NCBI RefSeq assembly: GCF_910592395.1
Contig: NC_088322.1
Span: 11,835,431-11,899,430 of the forward strand
Length of the DNA: 64,000 nucleotides
Direction of reading: 5' to 3'
Source of the DNA: Lineus longissimus
Lineage: Eukaryota > Nemertea > Pilidiophora > Heteronemertea > Lineidae
The position numbers were made by a program, and so were the translations under genes. The notes below the pieces were generated by a model that was not told the DNA's origin, made no database searches, and worked only from the letters and a program-made list of their open reading frames with translations. Positions 15,301 through 27,120 of the stretch are shown here, one piece after another; position 1 is the first letter of the stretch; every line of letters begins with the position of its first letter.

Positions 15301-17734
15301 ACGATGCAAACGCGCAAAGGCACCTTCGAAGCCACCTCAGAAGTCATTCTCTGCTTTCATGTAAATATTATTCCTTTCCTACGATGTATGAATACGCCAA
15401 TGCTTCAATAACAATGGTTGCTAGACATGCTAGATGGACTTGGAAAGGTTGGCAGGAGATCCCCATTTAGGTGGCGGAGGAATAAGTGGTTTCACTAAAA
15501 ACAACTTGCCATACTTTTCCTTTAGCCCTCCTAACAAGATTCAATGAAAGTCGACCCTTGAACTGAAGCCACACCACCAGGACGGAAAGTCCCATCACCA
15601 GTGCTATTTTCAGTACGTCCAAATCTGTTGAAAGAATTAACTTACCTCTGATCGACAAAAAGGCAGCAGTCAGCGCGCTCCCCTCCGAGTTTTCCGCTCT
15701 GCACGTATAGCATCCAGCATCGTCAGGTTTGACATCACGAATCAGACATGAGACGGCGCCATTTAGTAAGCTGAATTGAAATCGAGGATCGTTGGTGATT
15801 TCGATGTCATCTTTGTACCACGTGACTTCCGGTTGTGGGGTCCCGGTGACCTGGCATTCGAATCGTTTGTAGGAACCCTGTGTGGCCTCCTCCTGGCGGG
15901 GCATAATGTCGGAGAGGACGGGAGCTAGAAAGAAACAAAGACGCCATACGATTTAGACTAATAATACCAAAAGGCTGTTGACTATAATAATGCTTCCCCT
16001 TATTGACAGGGACCAGTATCACTAACTTAATTGTCTAGTCACAAATAACTCACGGACAGCAGTAAAACATTTTGCTCTGTCAATGTCAGCGGCACAAGTG
16101 AGTCGCTTTTGGGGAGGGGGCAAATATTGAAAATACGGTAGTCACCGGTAGCTGAAGAATCGGAGCTATCTGACTTATGTCATGTAGTACTTGATGGAAC
16201 CTTTATTTCGACCGAACCTCGCCAATTTGTAAATGCCAAGTTTCCTATGATTTATGGACAACCGAGCCAGGATGCTTGCTTGATAGCTATCTACACGCAT
16301 AACATTTATACGTAAACCGAATTAGAGTTTACCAAGGTATAAACATTTACCAACTTCTAGAGGTTTTCACAGAAATGCTTATACAGATTCGCTAAATGTT
16401 TTCCGCTGAACAAGCGATAGAAGTGTTAGTATTTGTAATCATTGGTGTAACAGCTTAATAATGATACCATCTCTGGGTTGAAAAAGGAATTTTAAAAAAG
16501 CTGTCAGTTTTTTACTTCGGTTCATTGAAATAAAGTGACGTCATGTCTTCACATGTTTATTCGGCCTCAGCACAGCTGGAAGCCAGATCAAGCTTTCTCC
16601 GATCCGGCAAACCCGTCAATCAAGCTGCGCCGGAAAATCTTGCTATAACGCCGCTACTTCCTTCTACGCCAGGAGACTGGCATTGGCTGGCATAGAAGAA
16701 AGTAGCGACGATAGTTAAATAGCAACAACTCCTATTTGATCTAGGATCTGTGCCTGCCTGGTAACGAGTAGTCGCCCAAATAGCAAATTAGGCAGCTTTC
16801 AATAGGTTCTGTGCAGATATGAAGTACTGCTTTGCTTTCCTCTCGAGTGTGGGAGGCAATGCTCGGTGGACAGTTGCCCGCGCTGCTGTTACCGGGATGC
16901 CACATTTGCTACGAAAAAATACACTTCATCATTGTGACAACAGGGGAAACCAATGTTGTACGGTACTACGAGAAATCGGCTCCATTGTAAAATACTGACG
17001 TAAATTGATTGCTGTAGAGAGAATATGAGAATCCGAGGCAGGTACTGTAACATCGACTTGTTACTTCAGTGCTACTATAATACCTGGTACATACTATAAA
17101 CCAAAGTCTGTTTATTACTCTGGATGATGCACGTAAGTGTTGTTTTAGCCTTACTCTCTGCAAAAGTCTTCTCATTGGCTACAGGCACTCTGTATCGGCT
17201 AACAGCAACTTTGCCTGGTACACCTACGTTGTACATCTTTACCATCGACATTTCAAGTCATCCGCTGAATGACAGCTCCCCTTTACAAAGTACTTCAGAT
17301 GCCATGATAATGCGTCTGGTTTCCGCCATGTACGTCAAAGATATCTTTCCTGTAACACTCATGTCATATAAAACACTTGCCGCAAGTACCGTTACCCTTT
17401 CATGATTTTTTATGAGCACGGCAAGAGAGGCAAAGGTACGAACAGTATTCTTGCGTGGATGGAGTTCTTTCTTGGGATATATACATGTACATGTGTGAGG
17501 CGAGTTTGAGAAGATTTTGAACATCTTCTTTTGAAATGTTTATCAAAGCACCATAGGAATTGGGAATGTTACATATGACACCAATGATATGTCGGAAATA
17601 TATTAAGTCTGATACTAACCTGCCCGCTCCTCCGTCCCCACTCTGTCTCTGCGCCGCCATTCTCCTATCAAACACAGGAGAGAAATCAAAAAGGCTATCC
17701 CAGTGATGAACAGCCATAACCAGGCAAGAATCAT
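174..17734 (-). CDS. obscurin/UNC-89-like Ig-SH3-RhoGEF protein, 3' end outside window
   Basis: Likely a Rho-family guanine nucleotide exchange factor with a cytoskeletal or muscle scaffold role. Thirteen exons were read by eye from splice sites: 17734-17620, 15924-15646, 12714-12142, 4812-4712, 4538-4319, 3765-3568, 3143-3019, 2665-2522, 2090-1955, 1661-1528, 1296-1001, 685-515 and 336-174. They sum to 2655 nt (885 codons) with all phases matching and no internal stop. Approximate domain order by residue: hydrophobic anchor 3-24, Ig1 40-130, acidic/Ser-rich linker 132-297, Ig2 300-388, Ig3 400-495, acidic linker 496-537, SH3-A 540-605, linker 606-675, SH3-B 678-740, DH 775 to the edge. Ig followed by SH3 and DH is the order in vertebrate obscurin; Drosophila and C. 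elegans UNC-89 begin at SH3. The second SH3 and the anchor are unusual. The rest of DH (with the conserved CR3 helix) and any PH, Ig or kinase domains lie left of base 1. Gene identity is fairly sure, exact orthology is not. Confidence 0.85.
515..685 (-). CDS. RhoGEF gene exon 12: DH domain, CR1 helix
   Basis: Phase 2 to 2. ELLETERDYVKELKLALDQF is the conserved first helix (CR1) of Dbl-homology domains, with the Glu that contacts Rho switch I. Acceptor TCGTTTCAG, donor GTAAGA. Confidence 0.92.
1001..1296 (-). CDS. RhoGEF gene exon 11: SH3-B and linker to DH
   Basis: Phase 0 to 2. AIAEYTPPESEKDAPKLTEG, then the core Trp in DRWYIQTKP, then KQGWVPPCFL make a complete SH3 in one exon. About 30 helical residues (REIFREDIIQITNKQTEALM) lead into DH. 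Acceptor CTGTTATTTCAG, donor GTATTT (weak). Confidence 0.85.
1528..1661 (-). CDS. RhoGEF gene exon 10: Ser/Arg then acidic linker
   Basis: Phase 1 to 0. PERRRGKLSRSPSKRTASSE followed by GGDSSEDEDK: a basic Ser-rich patch (candidate phosphorylation sites) then an acidic run. Donor GTGAGT. Confidence 0.8.
1955..2090 (-). CDS. RhoGEF gene exon 9: end of SH3-A
   Basis: Phase 0 to 1. KVPSNLLKPK is the canonical C-terminal strand of SH3 (usually GWVPSNLL; here Lys replaces the aromatic). A short Met/Glu/Arg-rich segment follows. Acceptor CTTTTCCAG, donor GTAAGC. Confidence 0.8.
2522..2665 (-). CDS. RhoGEF gene exon 8: first two thirds of SH3-A
   Basis: Phase 0 to 0, 48 codons. AYTDIDKEIILNEGEVIEVL followed by a WLVR strand matches the RT loop, n-Src region and Trp of an SH3 fold. 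Donor GTAAGG. Confidence 0.8.
3019..3143 (-). CDS. RhoGEF gene exon 7: acidic linker
   Basis: Phase 1 to 0, 41 whole codons. Acidic linker containing VIEKLSPLIYEEIAKIQDEP, no recognised domain. The donor is taken as AAG|GTGTCA because its phase fits the next exon. The stronger-looking GTAAGG eight bases upstream would break the frame. Confidence 0.75.
3144..4318. other. short introns around Ig3
   Basis: Introns 3144-3567 and 3766-4318 flank the Ig3 exon. They are AT-rich. I see no coding or RNA feature in them. Confidence 0.6.
3568..3765 (-). CDS. RhoGEF gene exon 6: Ig3
   Basis: 66 codons, phase 1 to 1. GAPAPSVTWFREG carries the core Trp and DAGEYTCTANNAVG the second Cys. Acceptor CTTTTAG, donor GTATGG. 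Confidence 0.87.
4319..4538 (-). CDS. RhoGEF gene exon 5: end of Ig2, start of Ig3
   Basis: Phase 0 to 1. DAGEYTITAINQEG closes Ig2. The usual second Cys of the YxC motif is Ile, as in some titin-like intracellular Ig domains. A basic linker (EKGTEKGARGKAVRK) follows, then PPEFVEKP and LKLWCVVS, which open Ig3. Donor GTATGT. Confidence 0.85.
4712..4812 (-). CDS. RhoGEF gene exon 4: middle of Ig2
   Basis: Phase 1 to 0. It carries FPKPDVSWFKDGEPI with the core Trp of an I-set Ig domain. Acceptor after TTATCTTTTAG, donor GTGAGT. Confidence 0.85.
8234..8350. mobile_element. MITE fragment, TTAGAAATAAAGG family
   Basis: One end reads ACTCTTAGAAATAAAGG and is followed by TTTTTGAGCTTGAAAA. It matches the ends of the elements at 20.19 and 43.25 kb. 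The opposite terminal repeat is not recognisable, so this copy looks truncated; its right boundary is approximate. Confidence 0.5.
9561..9729. repeat. 84-bp tandem duplication
   Basis: A unit starting ACGGTGGAAAGCCTTAG at 9561 recurs at 9645. The two copies differ by only a substitution and a one-base indel, so the duplication is recent. It lies inside an intron. Confidence 0.85.
12142..12714 (-). CDS. RhoGEF gene exon 3: acidic linker and start of Ig2
   Basis: 191 codons, phase 1 to 1; acceptor after CTCTCATTTTAG, donor GTAAGT. The first ~165 residues are rich in Glu, Asp, Ser and Gly with no recognised domain. They include an amphipathic stretch around REAEELQRLLALAEDGFASA. The last ~27 residues open Ig2 (GETITIKCRIA). 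Confidence 0.8.
12715..15645. other. 2.9-kb intron of the RhoGEF gene
   Basis: Open frames here (for example plus strand 14685-14978, 97 codons) have no recognisable family or splice context and are probably chance. Nothing else seen. Confidence 0.5.
15646..15924 (-). CDS. RhoGEF gene exon 2: Ig1 (I-set)
   Basis: 93 codons, phase 1 to 1, as is typical for a single-exon Ig domain. It shows the I-set core: Cys in FECQVTG, Trp in EVTWYKDD, and DAGCYTCRAEN with the second Cys. Acceptor TTCTAG, donor GTAAGT. Confidence 0.85.
15925..17619. other. first intron of the RhoGEF gene
   Basis: 1.7 kb between the anchor exon and Ig1, phase 1 at both sides. One isolated CRE palindrome lies at 16536-16543. 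No other feature seen. Confidence 0.5.
17620..17734 (-). CDS. RhoGEF gene exon 1: start codon and putative signal anchor
   Basis: ATG at 17734; donor GTTAGT follows 17620; exit phase 1, matching the next exon. The 38 residues hold about 22 hydrophobic ones (MILAWLWLFITGIAFLISLL) followed by EWRRRDR. By the positive-inside rule this predicts a signal anchor with the rest of the protein in the cytosol. An in-frame stop lies upstream, so this is the first possible ATG in this exon. Caveat: a TATATAT at 17744-17750 is too close upstream to be the TATA box of this start. The exon is less certain than the rest of the gene. Confidence 0.55.
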
Positions 17735-20186
17735 TGCGTCACGTATATATCCAGAGAATCGCTTAGAATCCAAGGGTTAATCCTCCAACTGTCATGGCGT
17801 CCAAATCAGAAGCAAAGGCCGAACGTTCATAATAATTTAATTTCCTATTTTGAGATGAATCCAAATGCAACAGGTGGACTTATAGTGTCTTGCACATCAA
17901 ATAATGCTTTCAATTGTGTGTAAATAAGTTGTGCATTCCGTAAGCATTCAATCATATACATGTACATATCAAGTGCATTAAGTACGCATTTATTCTTAAG
18001 TTCATTCTGTATGCATTCAACCTTTTGCATTACTTGTGCATTCCGAATTTCTTGTGTACATGTACTCTCCTTCAAGCCAAAAGTAACAAAGCTCAGACGA
18101 AACAGTGAATAACTTCACGAAACAGAGGAAAGTTCACATAAGTAGACGAAAAGAACTGTCAATGGAAAAGCGCGTTGTTTCCTCTTTGCTTCATAACCTT
18201 AGCTTGAATGACATGTATGATGGTTGTGGTGCACATCATTCCTTGCGAAGAACACTGGCGGCATTCTTCATCTACCTTGAAGCAAATGTTTCATACAGTG
18301 TATGTCAGAAGAAAATTACCAAATCGTTTTGAGCTCTCGAGCACTGAACTACTGGACAGATGTAATGCAGGTTGGTATTCATCTAACCTTTGAAGAACCA
18401 CTCGATAGTAACATGGCTAATGCATCATTTCAAGGTAAACAGAACAGCGGTTAAAAATATACCAGCAAATATTTTTGACAACTACTGGTACATGTGCATG
18501 TTGTTGAGGACCTTGTTCATGCACGTGTTTTGTTGACAACGTATCCCTCGTACTCATGTGGCTAAAGAAACTGACAATATGCAAAAGGTAATTAAAACCA
18601 TTTGACTTCTGATTCAAAACGTCTTCGAGGAAAGCCCTGAAGAAAAAATGCTTTACCAGTCTTTTTGTTCCCAAATCTCTCTGTCTGGTCGAAAAATTGG
18701 AATTTTCTAAACAAGTCTGATTTTTAACATCTGTACAGTAGAACGCACCTAGCAGTTACAAAGTGAAGTTGGTGATAGCTTTTGACATACGCTGTACATG
18801 CAAAATTACTCAGTGGTTGGCAATCTGTTTCGAGATGTTAACGTCAAGAAGTTGTACATGATGTGATAGTCGTGGTCGAATAGGAAGAGCCGCCTGAATA
18901 TTCCAGGGTACGTATTACATGCACACCTACGCGAGATTGGGTAAGGTCAAGAAAGGTACACATCGAAATACGTTTTTGACACGAAGCTCACGAGACAATT
19001 AAAGAAAAAGCTACGAAAAAACCTCTCTAAAGTATCTAAATATCTACTAGTCAACGAAATAGTGGTCATGAATGCGACGACCCGCGGCCAAAAAAAATGA
19101 CCACGGTATAACAAAATACCCGTAGTCCGATTATATTGCAACTTTTTCGTGCTCTGATATAATAAAATCACCAACAGAATATTAAGGAGGCTTATAAAAT
19201 CAGAGGATATGGCAACATTTCATCATCAGCGAACACTTTACATACCAAATCGGAACCGACAGTCGAACACACAGCATTAGTACTCCTCGCAACCACTGAA
19301 GCTGGTTCAAAAGTCAGAAAGGAACCATGAAGTAACCATATCACAGCGTCAATATGTTCTAATCCGAGTTTTAGTTATAAAATCCAGTCAAGAATATTCA
19401 AAACATGATAATATCCACATCATAGCTATTCCAGCTCATTTTAAATGAAAATATAGTACGATATCTTGAACCTTGTTGGGTCATTCAAGTAAGTAAAGTA
19501 AAGTAATGTTATCCCTTTGCTCTAGGCACTAAGTTTAAGCTGCAAGCCAGATTCCGTGCTGGCATAACACCGATGTCTTGAAATACTGACTTAGTAGGCT
19601 GCCCTTCAGCACTTAGATCAGTGATGCCAGAGGCCTAACAGCCATTGAATAATCTCAGGTTATGCCAATATGTTTTGATTGATAAGGCTTTATAACTGGC
19701 AGTTACCGAACTGTGTGGTTACCTCTGTGTGATGTACCCATCCACTTCAGTTTGCTTACACGAGTCACACCTGGGTATATATGCACCAATCGTAAATGAT
19801 TTCCACTTTTCTTGAACCGGCTGGCCCAAGATTATATCTAGAAAGTACTTGATGCATTTCAAGCACCGATAAACCTTCTTATTGAAATTGATTGCGATAC
19901 ACCTACCTAGAGACTCTTTGATTCCGATTTAGCTACAATTGGATCTATAGCTTACAGGGTCCAACTACATGTAGATAAGTTCCAAATTGTCTCACCAGGG
20001 TGACGATATAACCGGAACTGGCAAGTTTCTTATAGTGCCGCTAGAGGGCTTATGGAAAGATCAGTATTGCTAAACTATAATTGGATGGTTTGCCTCGCGG
20101 ACAGTTAACGTCAGAGCAGCACGAGCACCGATTCGTGGAGAGAATGATGACGATTTCAACAGATGATATTGAACAAAGGGCCGATA

Positions 20187-20406
20187 CACTGTTAGAAACA
20201 AAAGTTTTTCAGTTTTTGAAATATCTTTAATGGTTTTTCTGCCAAAAGAAATAGGCGATGTGAAAACCTTTAGCGGTTTTTCACAATCTCAAATCCACTT
20301 GGTTCATTTGTTTTATTTTACCAAAAGCACTCTTCGGGCTGCATTTGTTTCGGCCGAAAAACCTAAACATTTTCAAAGACTCAAAACCTTTATTTTTAAG
20401 AATCAT
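20187..20406. mobile_element. MITE with ~35-bp inverted ends (AAATAAAGG family)
   Basis: The left end (TTAGAAACAAAAGTTTTTCAG) and the reverse complement of the right end (TTAAAAATAAAGGTTTTGAG) align over about 35 bp; both continue into TTTGAAA. The roughly 220-bp interior has no transposase, so it is a non-autonomous DNA element. Confidence 0.7.
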
Positions 20407-22603
20407 AGCCAGGCCACCTCAGATCCGTCAGAAAAGTCAGTGCACCTATTTTCTCGTATTTTCCTTTGCCTGATAATGCGAACACAGAGGTGAGAATGCA
20501 CGGTATTGAGATACGTAGAATCGTTCTGCTCTTTTTGTTTTTTGTGTAAGTAATTACTTAGAAACTTGATACCTTAAATGCGAATGGTAACACGATTTCG
20601 GTTGGATAACAATAAGAAAACAATCACTGACTGACGGGCGTTTGAGATGAACTGAAGACCGGCAAGGCCAGTCCCTTTTTCTTTTCGGACCCTTGCATTT
20701 AGGGAGTTTACTCAGTTTATGCCTTGTTGCAACAGAGACATAATATAGTCAAAAGTCAGATACTGTGCAGGCGCTCTAAACCCGTCAACACTGTATATTT
20801 CTAAGTGTAGACCTCAACATCCGAGTGAGCCAACGTTAAGGAAATAGTTAAGCTAAGGTTCTAATAATAACTAAATCATTGCATTGATTCGTACCGCATT
20901 TAGCATTAAATCTTATCTCATACCACAGGTGCAGTGCTGCATAAATTCCAATAGATAATTGCAGAATCAATTAGCTCATAACTGTATATTACAATGATGA
21001 TTGTATTGATCTTCAATGGAATTCAAATACATGTAGCTAACCTCAACAGAAGTCTTGACCAAGGTGACATTTCAAAAGGACATCAATACAACAAGGTATA
21101 TGAAAAAAACTCGGAGGAAATGACGAAAATTCTGGTGGAAATCATTTAAAACAACCCATAATATCAACAGAAAGATAAGAAATTGAGAGGGGTATCTGAT
21201 GTATTTATCAGTGGACATCAATCAAAATAATTTTCATAAATCAACTTTATAATTTACGATTCAGACAGGTTCCTCCAGCATTAACTACATGTAAATACAT
21301 GGCCATAAAGTAAAAAAGGGGGAACATTAAAAAAAATCTGATATCAAACAGAAAAGAAGAAGAAATGAAGAGATTTTAGTGGTATCCAATGGTTATATTC
21401 ATTTGACATCGATATTTTATATCAATTTTTGATATAATCAACCATGTAATGCACAATAGGTTCCTACAAGGATGAGCTTTTAAAAAACATGGCTATAATA
21501 ATGTCACTGCGATCACAATACGTATAAACACGGAGTAAAAGATGTAGGTGGAAGATGACAGATGACACATGCACATGTATATCCTGCAGAAAGTAGGCCT
21601 ATAATTGTAGGCATAAAATTGAATTTAAATTCTGCACACACAGATAAGCACAACTTCTTTATACACTATATCAGCGGAGATGAGGAACCGCTCAGTCAAA
21701 GAAAATATGCGTTGCCCTGAGACGTGCATTTGATTGTGACATCCACAAAAAGAAACATTTAATCAGCAATATATCAGCTCACAGCACTGATAGCATAAAC
21801 AGAACCAGAAAAACTCCGAAATTCCTTTGCACATCTATTGTACCTCCATTAATACCAGCTAGAGCAGTTTGCTCCACTGGGCCTTACGCTTTGCCGGATA
21901 ACATCCCCGCAGTTGGCCTACCACTGAAATGCTCACAACGAAACCCCTCCTCCTATAGGCCTTCTTCAGACGCAAAACGGGAAGGTACGCAGATGTTCCG
22001 AGTCGAAACAATAACAGAACTGGGTACATAACCAAGAAGTCGTATCAACAGAAGTAGGTCCAGATTGCCCGTGTATTGTGAGGAGTTTAGCGCAGGAAAT
22101 GTCCATTGATACAGAAAGCAACGAACATAACGTACTAGACTTCACATAAGAGAACTAATCAAGGTAGAATCTAACAGCGCGCACTCGGATACTCGGTAAT
22201 TTGGTATCATATGCTGACACCGCAGTAAAACAGAGTCGCCATTTTGAATTTGGCGCATTGATTTTTGCACCGGTGAGAATCTAGGTTGCCATTGTCGGCG
22301 AAGGGCCATTTTAATGTTGCTGAGTGTTTCCATTTCTTCTACCCCTCATTGTTGAGCGAAAGCTAAAAAAGAACAATAATTGTATATTTCTTCGCTTTAA
22401 TTCCCCGGTTAAAATGTTATGGTATCTTGTATTGCTGTTTATAATGAAATCACTGAGATCTAGGAAAGATTAAAACATCTTACACCGGACCGATATGCAA
22501 AAGCCAGCTTTGTCGATAAATGATAATTCAAGGAATTGTATTTTGTAATTATCGATATATATTTTCGATAACCTCATCATGTTCGAACTATTTCTCTGCA
22601 GAA

Positions 22604-22662
22604 AAGATGGCGGTCTACGTATTTTCGCAGAGATAAACATCGATGGAGTACGTTTTAGTAGG
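22604..22662 (+). promoter_or_regulatory. YY1-type AAGATGGCGG motif and candidate 5' exon
   Basis: AAGATGGCGG at 22604-22613 matches the YY1/start-codon composite of housekeeping genes. Its own ATG opens only nine codons. A second ATG at 22643 leads in 20 nt to the donor GTAAGC at 22663. A divergent motif of the same type (ATGGCGAC on the minus strand) lies near 22.24 kb. No downstream coding exon was found, so any transcript is hypothetical. Confidence 0.25.
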
Positions 22663-23826
22663 GTAAGCCGATGAGGGTGTATGGTAAACCCCAGGAAGCC
22701 CTTGTACCAACTGTTCTTAGCTGTAGTCTAAGCTCTATCGATAAACATAACAGAATTATTTCCAAGGTATGTTCCATCACACCTGTTAAAAGCATAAAAA
22801 AATTCTTCCTTAGACCAGAAATAATGTTCTCCTGGTTGTGGTTTGTTATTTTACGATGTTGATGCGGTGATGGAAGAACCTCGTAATTCAAGATTGAAGG
22901 CAGATTAACATAGAAAGGTCAAGTGTCATTACGTAGATATAGACATCATAACAATATCGAATGATGCCACCTATAAGGGAACTACGAAGGAAACGAGTAA
23001 TGTCATGATCTAGGACAAGTGGCACATTGGTATTTTTCTACGCGGATATCCGTACGGATGAGGAACCGTATCAAAAGCGAGAAAGCTCATGATACAAGTT
23101 CTGAACTCGTTTCAACCCAGTACCTTAAAGTTCATGGATTGAATTTTCTGGTTTATTATTTTTGGTATGAATCCATTTAACTTTTTCTATTTGTGGCAAA
23201 GCAGCTCTCGGCGATGTATCCGGGCACCAGGAACACTGAGCGAGACTCCGGCTGTTGTTTTCCGATTTCCCCAATTTAGAGCTACCTGCACGGCGACCTC
23301 AGTGGTCTGCATGTATAACCTTCACTGTCTTGATCGGATCTTGTATATGATACCTGTCTCCCCCTAGCGGGCATACGTGGACGTTTAGTCCATGTCTACG
23401 CAGACCTCAAGTGGTTTTATAACGTATCGCCATCTTGTCTGAGGTTGAGAAAACCTGATAGAGAATTTTTTTTTTCGGCGTTCTCGATCAGAGCTGGTGA
23501 ACAGTTCGTTTTTCACTGTCAGTTTTCTTGACGGTTTTAACTGGCCGGACGGTATTTCGCAATGCGCACGAAAGACGAAGTTCGAAGTAGGCCTGCGAAG
23601 GTCAGTGATGTCATTTGTTAGGTAATCTATACGATAGGCCTACTCTTGAATCATTTTCAATACTTAGCTGTACAAGGAACCTTCGCCTGATCAACACTGG
23701 TCAAAAACATTTTTGCAATAAATGAGTTGAAAGAAAATTTGAATTACTGAGATCATAATGGCAAGGATGCCGCTGGATATCGACAGAAACGCTCCCCCAA
23801 TAACCACGTGAGGCCGAGCTTTACCA

Positions 23827-23858
23827 ATTCCTCCCCCCCCCCCCCCCCCCCCCCCCAA
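23827..23858. repeat. C homopolymer followed by CA repeat
   Basis: About 28 consecutive C, interrupted once near the start, followed by AACACACACA. A simple-sequence repeat. Confidence 0.85.
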
Positions 23859-24363
23859 CACACACATCAGAACGTAAAGCTAGCGATTATCCTGCAGGCC
23901 CTAGCTAATAGGAAAAGGCAAAACAAATGAAGATGTACTTACCTCCTGTGAAAGAAAAACGGATGGTTCGTCCTAGAGGGTCTGTTCAAGCCAGTGCTGT
24001 TCCTTCCACTAAAACCGAAACCTGACCTCATCGATAATATATACACTACTATATCATCAAGTTTGCACCTGACAAATCGAGTTCAGGGTTTTATATGCAT
24101 TAACTCTATTAACAAACCAAACAGAATAGTTTGCTAGTAAATGTTAACTTGCAAATATCGAGTGTTCGTTATGGAGATGATCGAGGCTAGGGGGTAAACA
24201 TATTTCATTACATTGTCTACTGGGTAATATAATGAGTAATCAGTTAATTGCATATCTTGAAGTGATTGCTTGCCTTCAATTTTTTCATTGAATTGGTTTG
24301 AACTACAACCCGAATTTGGAGTTTGTTTTCACAACATGGAGAAAACCGTCAGTCGCAACCTGA

Positions 24364-24810
24364 AGAAGAAACCAGGGCTGCGCCGGCCGCTTGTGGTTTG
24401 ACTGCCTGCCGTTTGAAGGACGGCCGAGTAATGTCTGGTTTGTTGAAACAATCAGACAGCCATTAACACCCCAGCCAGCATTTTATCTTCGACGTCGCAA
24501 TACAATACCTTTTGGCAATGGATGGCAGTATGGTTTGCCACAAATTCCTTGCGATTTTAGTTCCCGTTACTCCGTCCGTCTGTGGATCGATCCAATTTCA
24601 TCAGGTGAAAGGGTCTACAAGGCATCCGTCTTTTGGCCCAAAGGGTTTCTTGGAACAGCACTTGTGGTGAACACGCCAAGGGGCGACTTCCAAAGAATTG
24701 CAAGCATGTCAACGTTGTCTCGGAGAAGGATGCAATCTTCGAATTCCAGGGGTAGTTATATTCACCCTCCCTCGGGTGAGTTTCATACTCCTCCACTCAC
24801 ACTTTACTAA
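24364..24810 (+). other. unassigned open reading frame
   Basis: About 148 codons are open from 24364 to a stop at 24808-24810, with no ATG at its left end and no family I recognise. The frame contains Trp- and Arg-rich segments such as FYLRRRNTIPFGNGWQYGLP. A short ATG frame (MEKTVSRNLKKKPGLRRP) overlaps it at 24337. It may be chance, a broken gene or a mobile-element relic. No function is assigned. Confidence 0.2.
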
Positions 24811-25461
24811 GTGCAAGGCCCAGAAGCTCTCGATGTGGGAGGAAAGGATGTTATTAGCACAATCATGCTGCTCCTTCTACAAGATGACACAAACCAATGA
24901 GTCAAAATCTATGAATAATAATTTATTTGATTTAATTTATCAAGATTGCGATGATAAATACATTTTGTAACAAATTTGGCTTCAAATGATCTAAAAGTCA
25001 ACGTCTTCAAAGGTTGTGCCATCATGGTGTGTGTAAGTCACCAGAAGACGATGAAATGAAATCGCAATATTCTCTGATCCAAGCAGGCGTCGGAATAAAC
25101 AGAACACTTTCCATGTCACAGGTTGTGATTTTGGTGATGTCTGGAGGAGACTGGATGCCTCTTCTCTTAAAACCACTGCTGTCTGATGGTAATTTAGGTC
25201 ACTTGCGGTACAAAAAGACCACTTTAGGAGGAGTTAAATGCATGATGTAACCAACCACCAAATCAAAGATTGGAGGACATTTTGCTTAGGGATATTTGAA
25301 ATACCATGCAAACATCGGTGACCAAAATTACAATCATTTTTCCCCAAGGTTAATCCATAAACCAATAGAATATATTAATTTATGCTTAAGCTAGCTAAAA
25401 GTTCCTCCGTGGTCTTTCGTTATAAAACATAAATGTCTATGTGAAGCTGTCCGCGGAATGT

Positions 25462-27040
<1,579 letters not shown>

Positions 27041-27120
27041 TTTGTGTACGTGTTGCTTTACAAGAGGATGTGACGTAGTTGAGTGGAATGCGCCATCTGG
27101 CGACAGTTTGATTAATCAGG
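27041..27120 (-). promoter_or_regulatory. SEC61B: SEC61B 5' UTR and proximal promoter
   Basis: Immediately upstream of the ATG. It contains CCAGATGGCG at 27091-27100 (YY1-like) and a TACGTCA half CRE near 27070, followed by a pyrimidine-rich CATCCTCTT that could be the start site. No TATA box is obvious. The boundary is a guess. Confidence 0.4.

Larger units (their letters stand above)
17751..25370. other. intergenic region between the RhoGEF and Sec61 beta genes
   Basis: About 7.6 kb between the start of the RhoGEF gene and the 3' end of the Sec61 beta gene. It holds a MITE at 20.19 kb, YY1-type promoter-like motifs at 22.2-22.66 kb, a long C homopolymer near 23.83 kb and an unassigned open frame at 24.36-24.81 kb. 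No conserved gene was recognised. Confidence 0.55.

Noticed and set aside
17620-17660. Alternative start MAAQRQSGDGGAG on the minus strand, ending at the same donor
   Set aside because: Exit phase 2 does not fit the Ig1 exon, whereas the overlapping anchor frame (phase 1) does.
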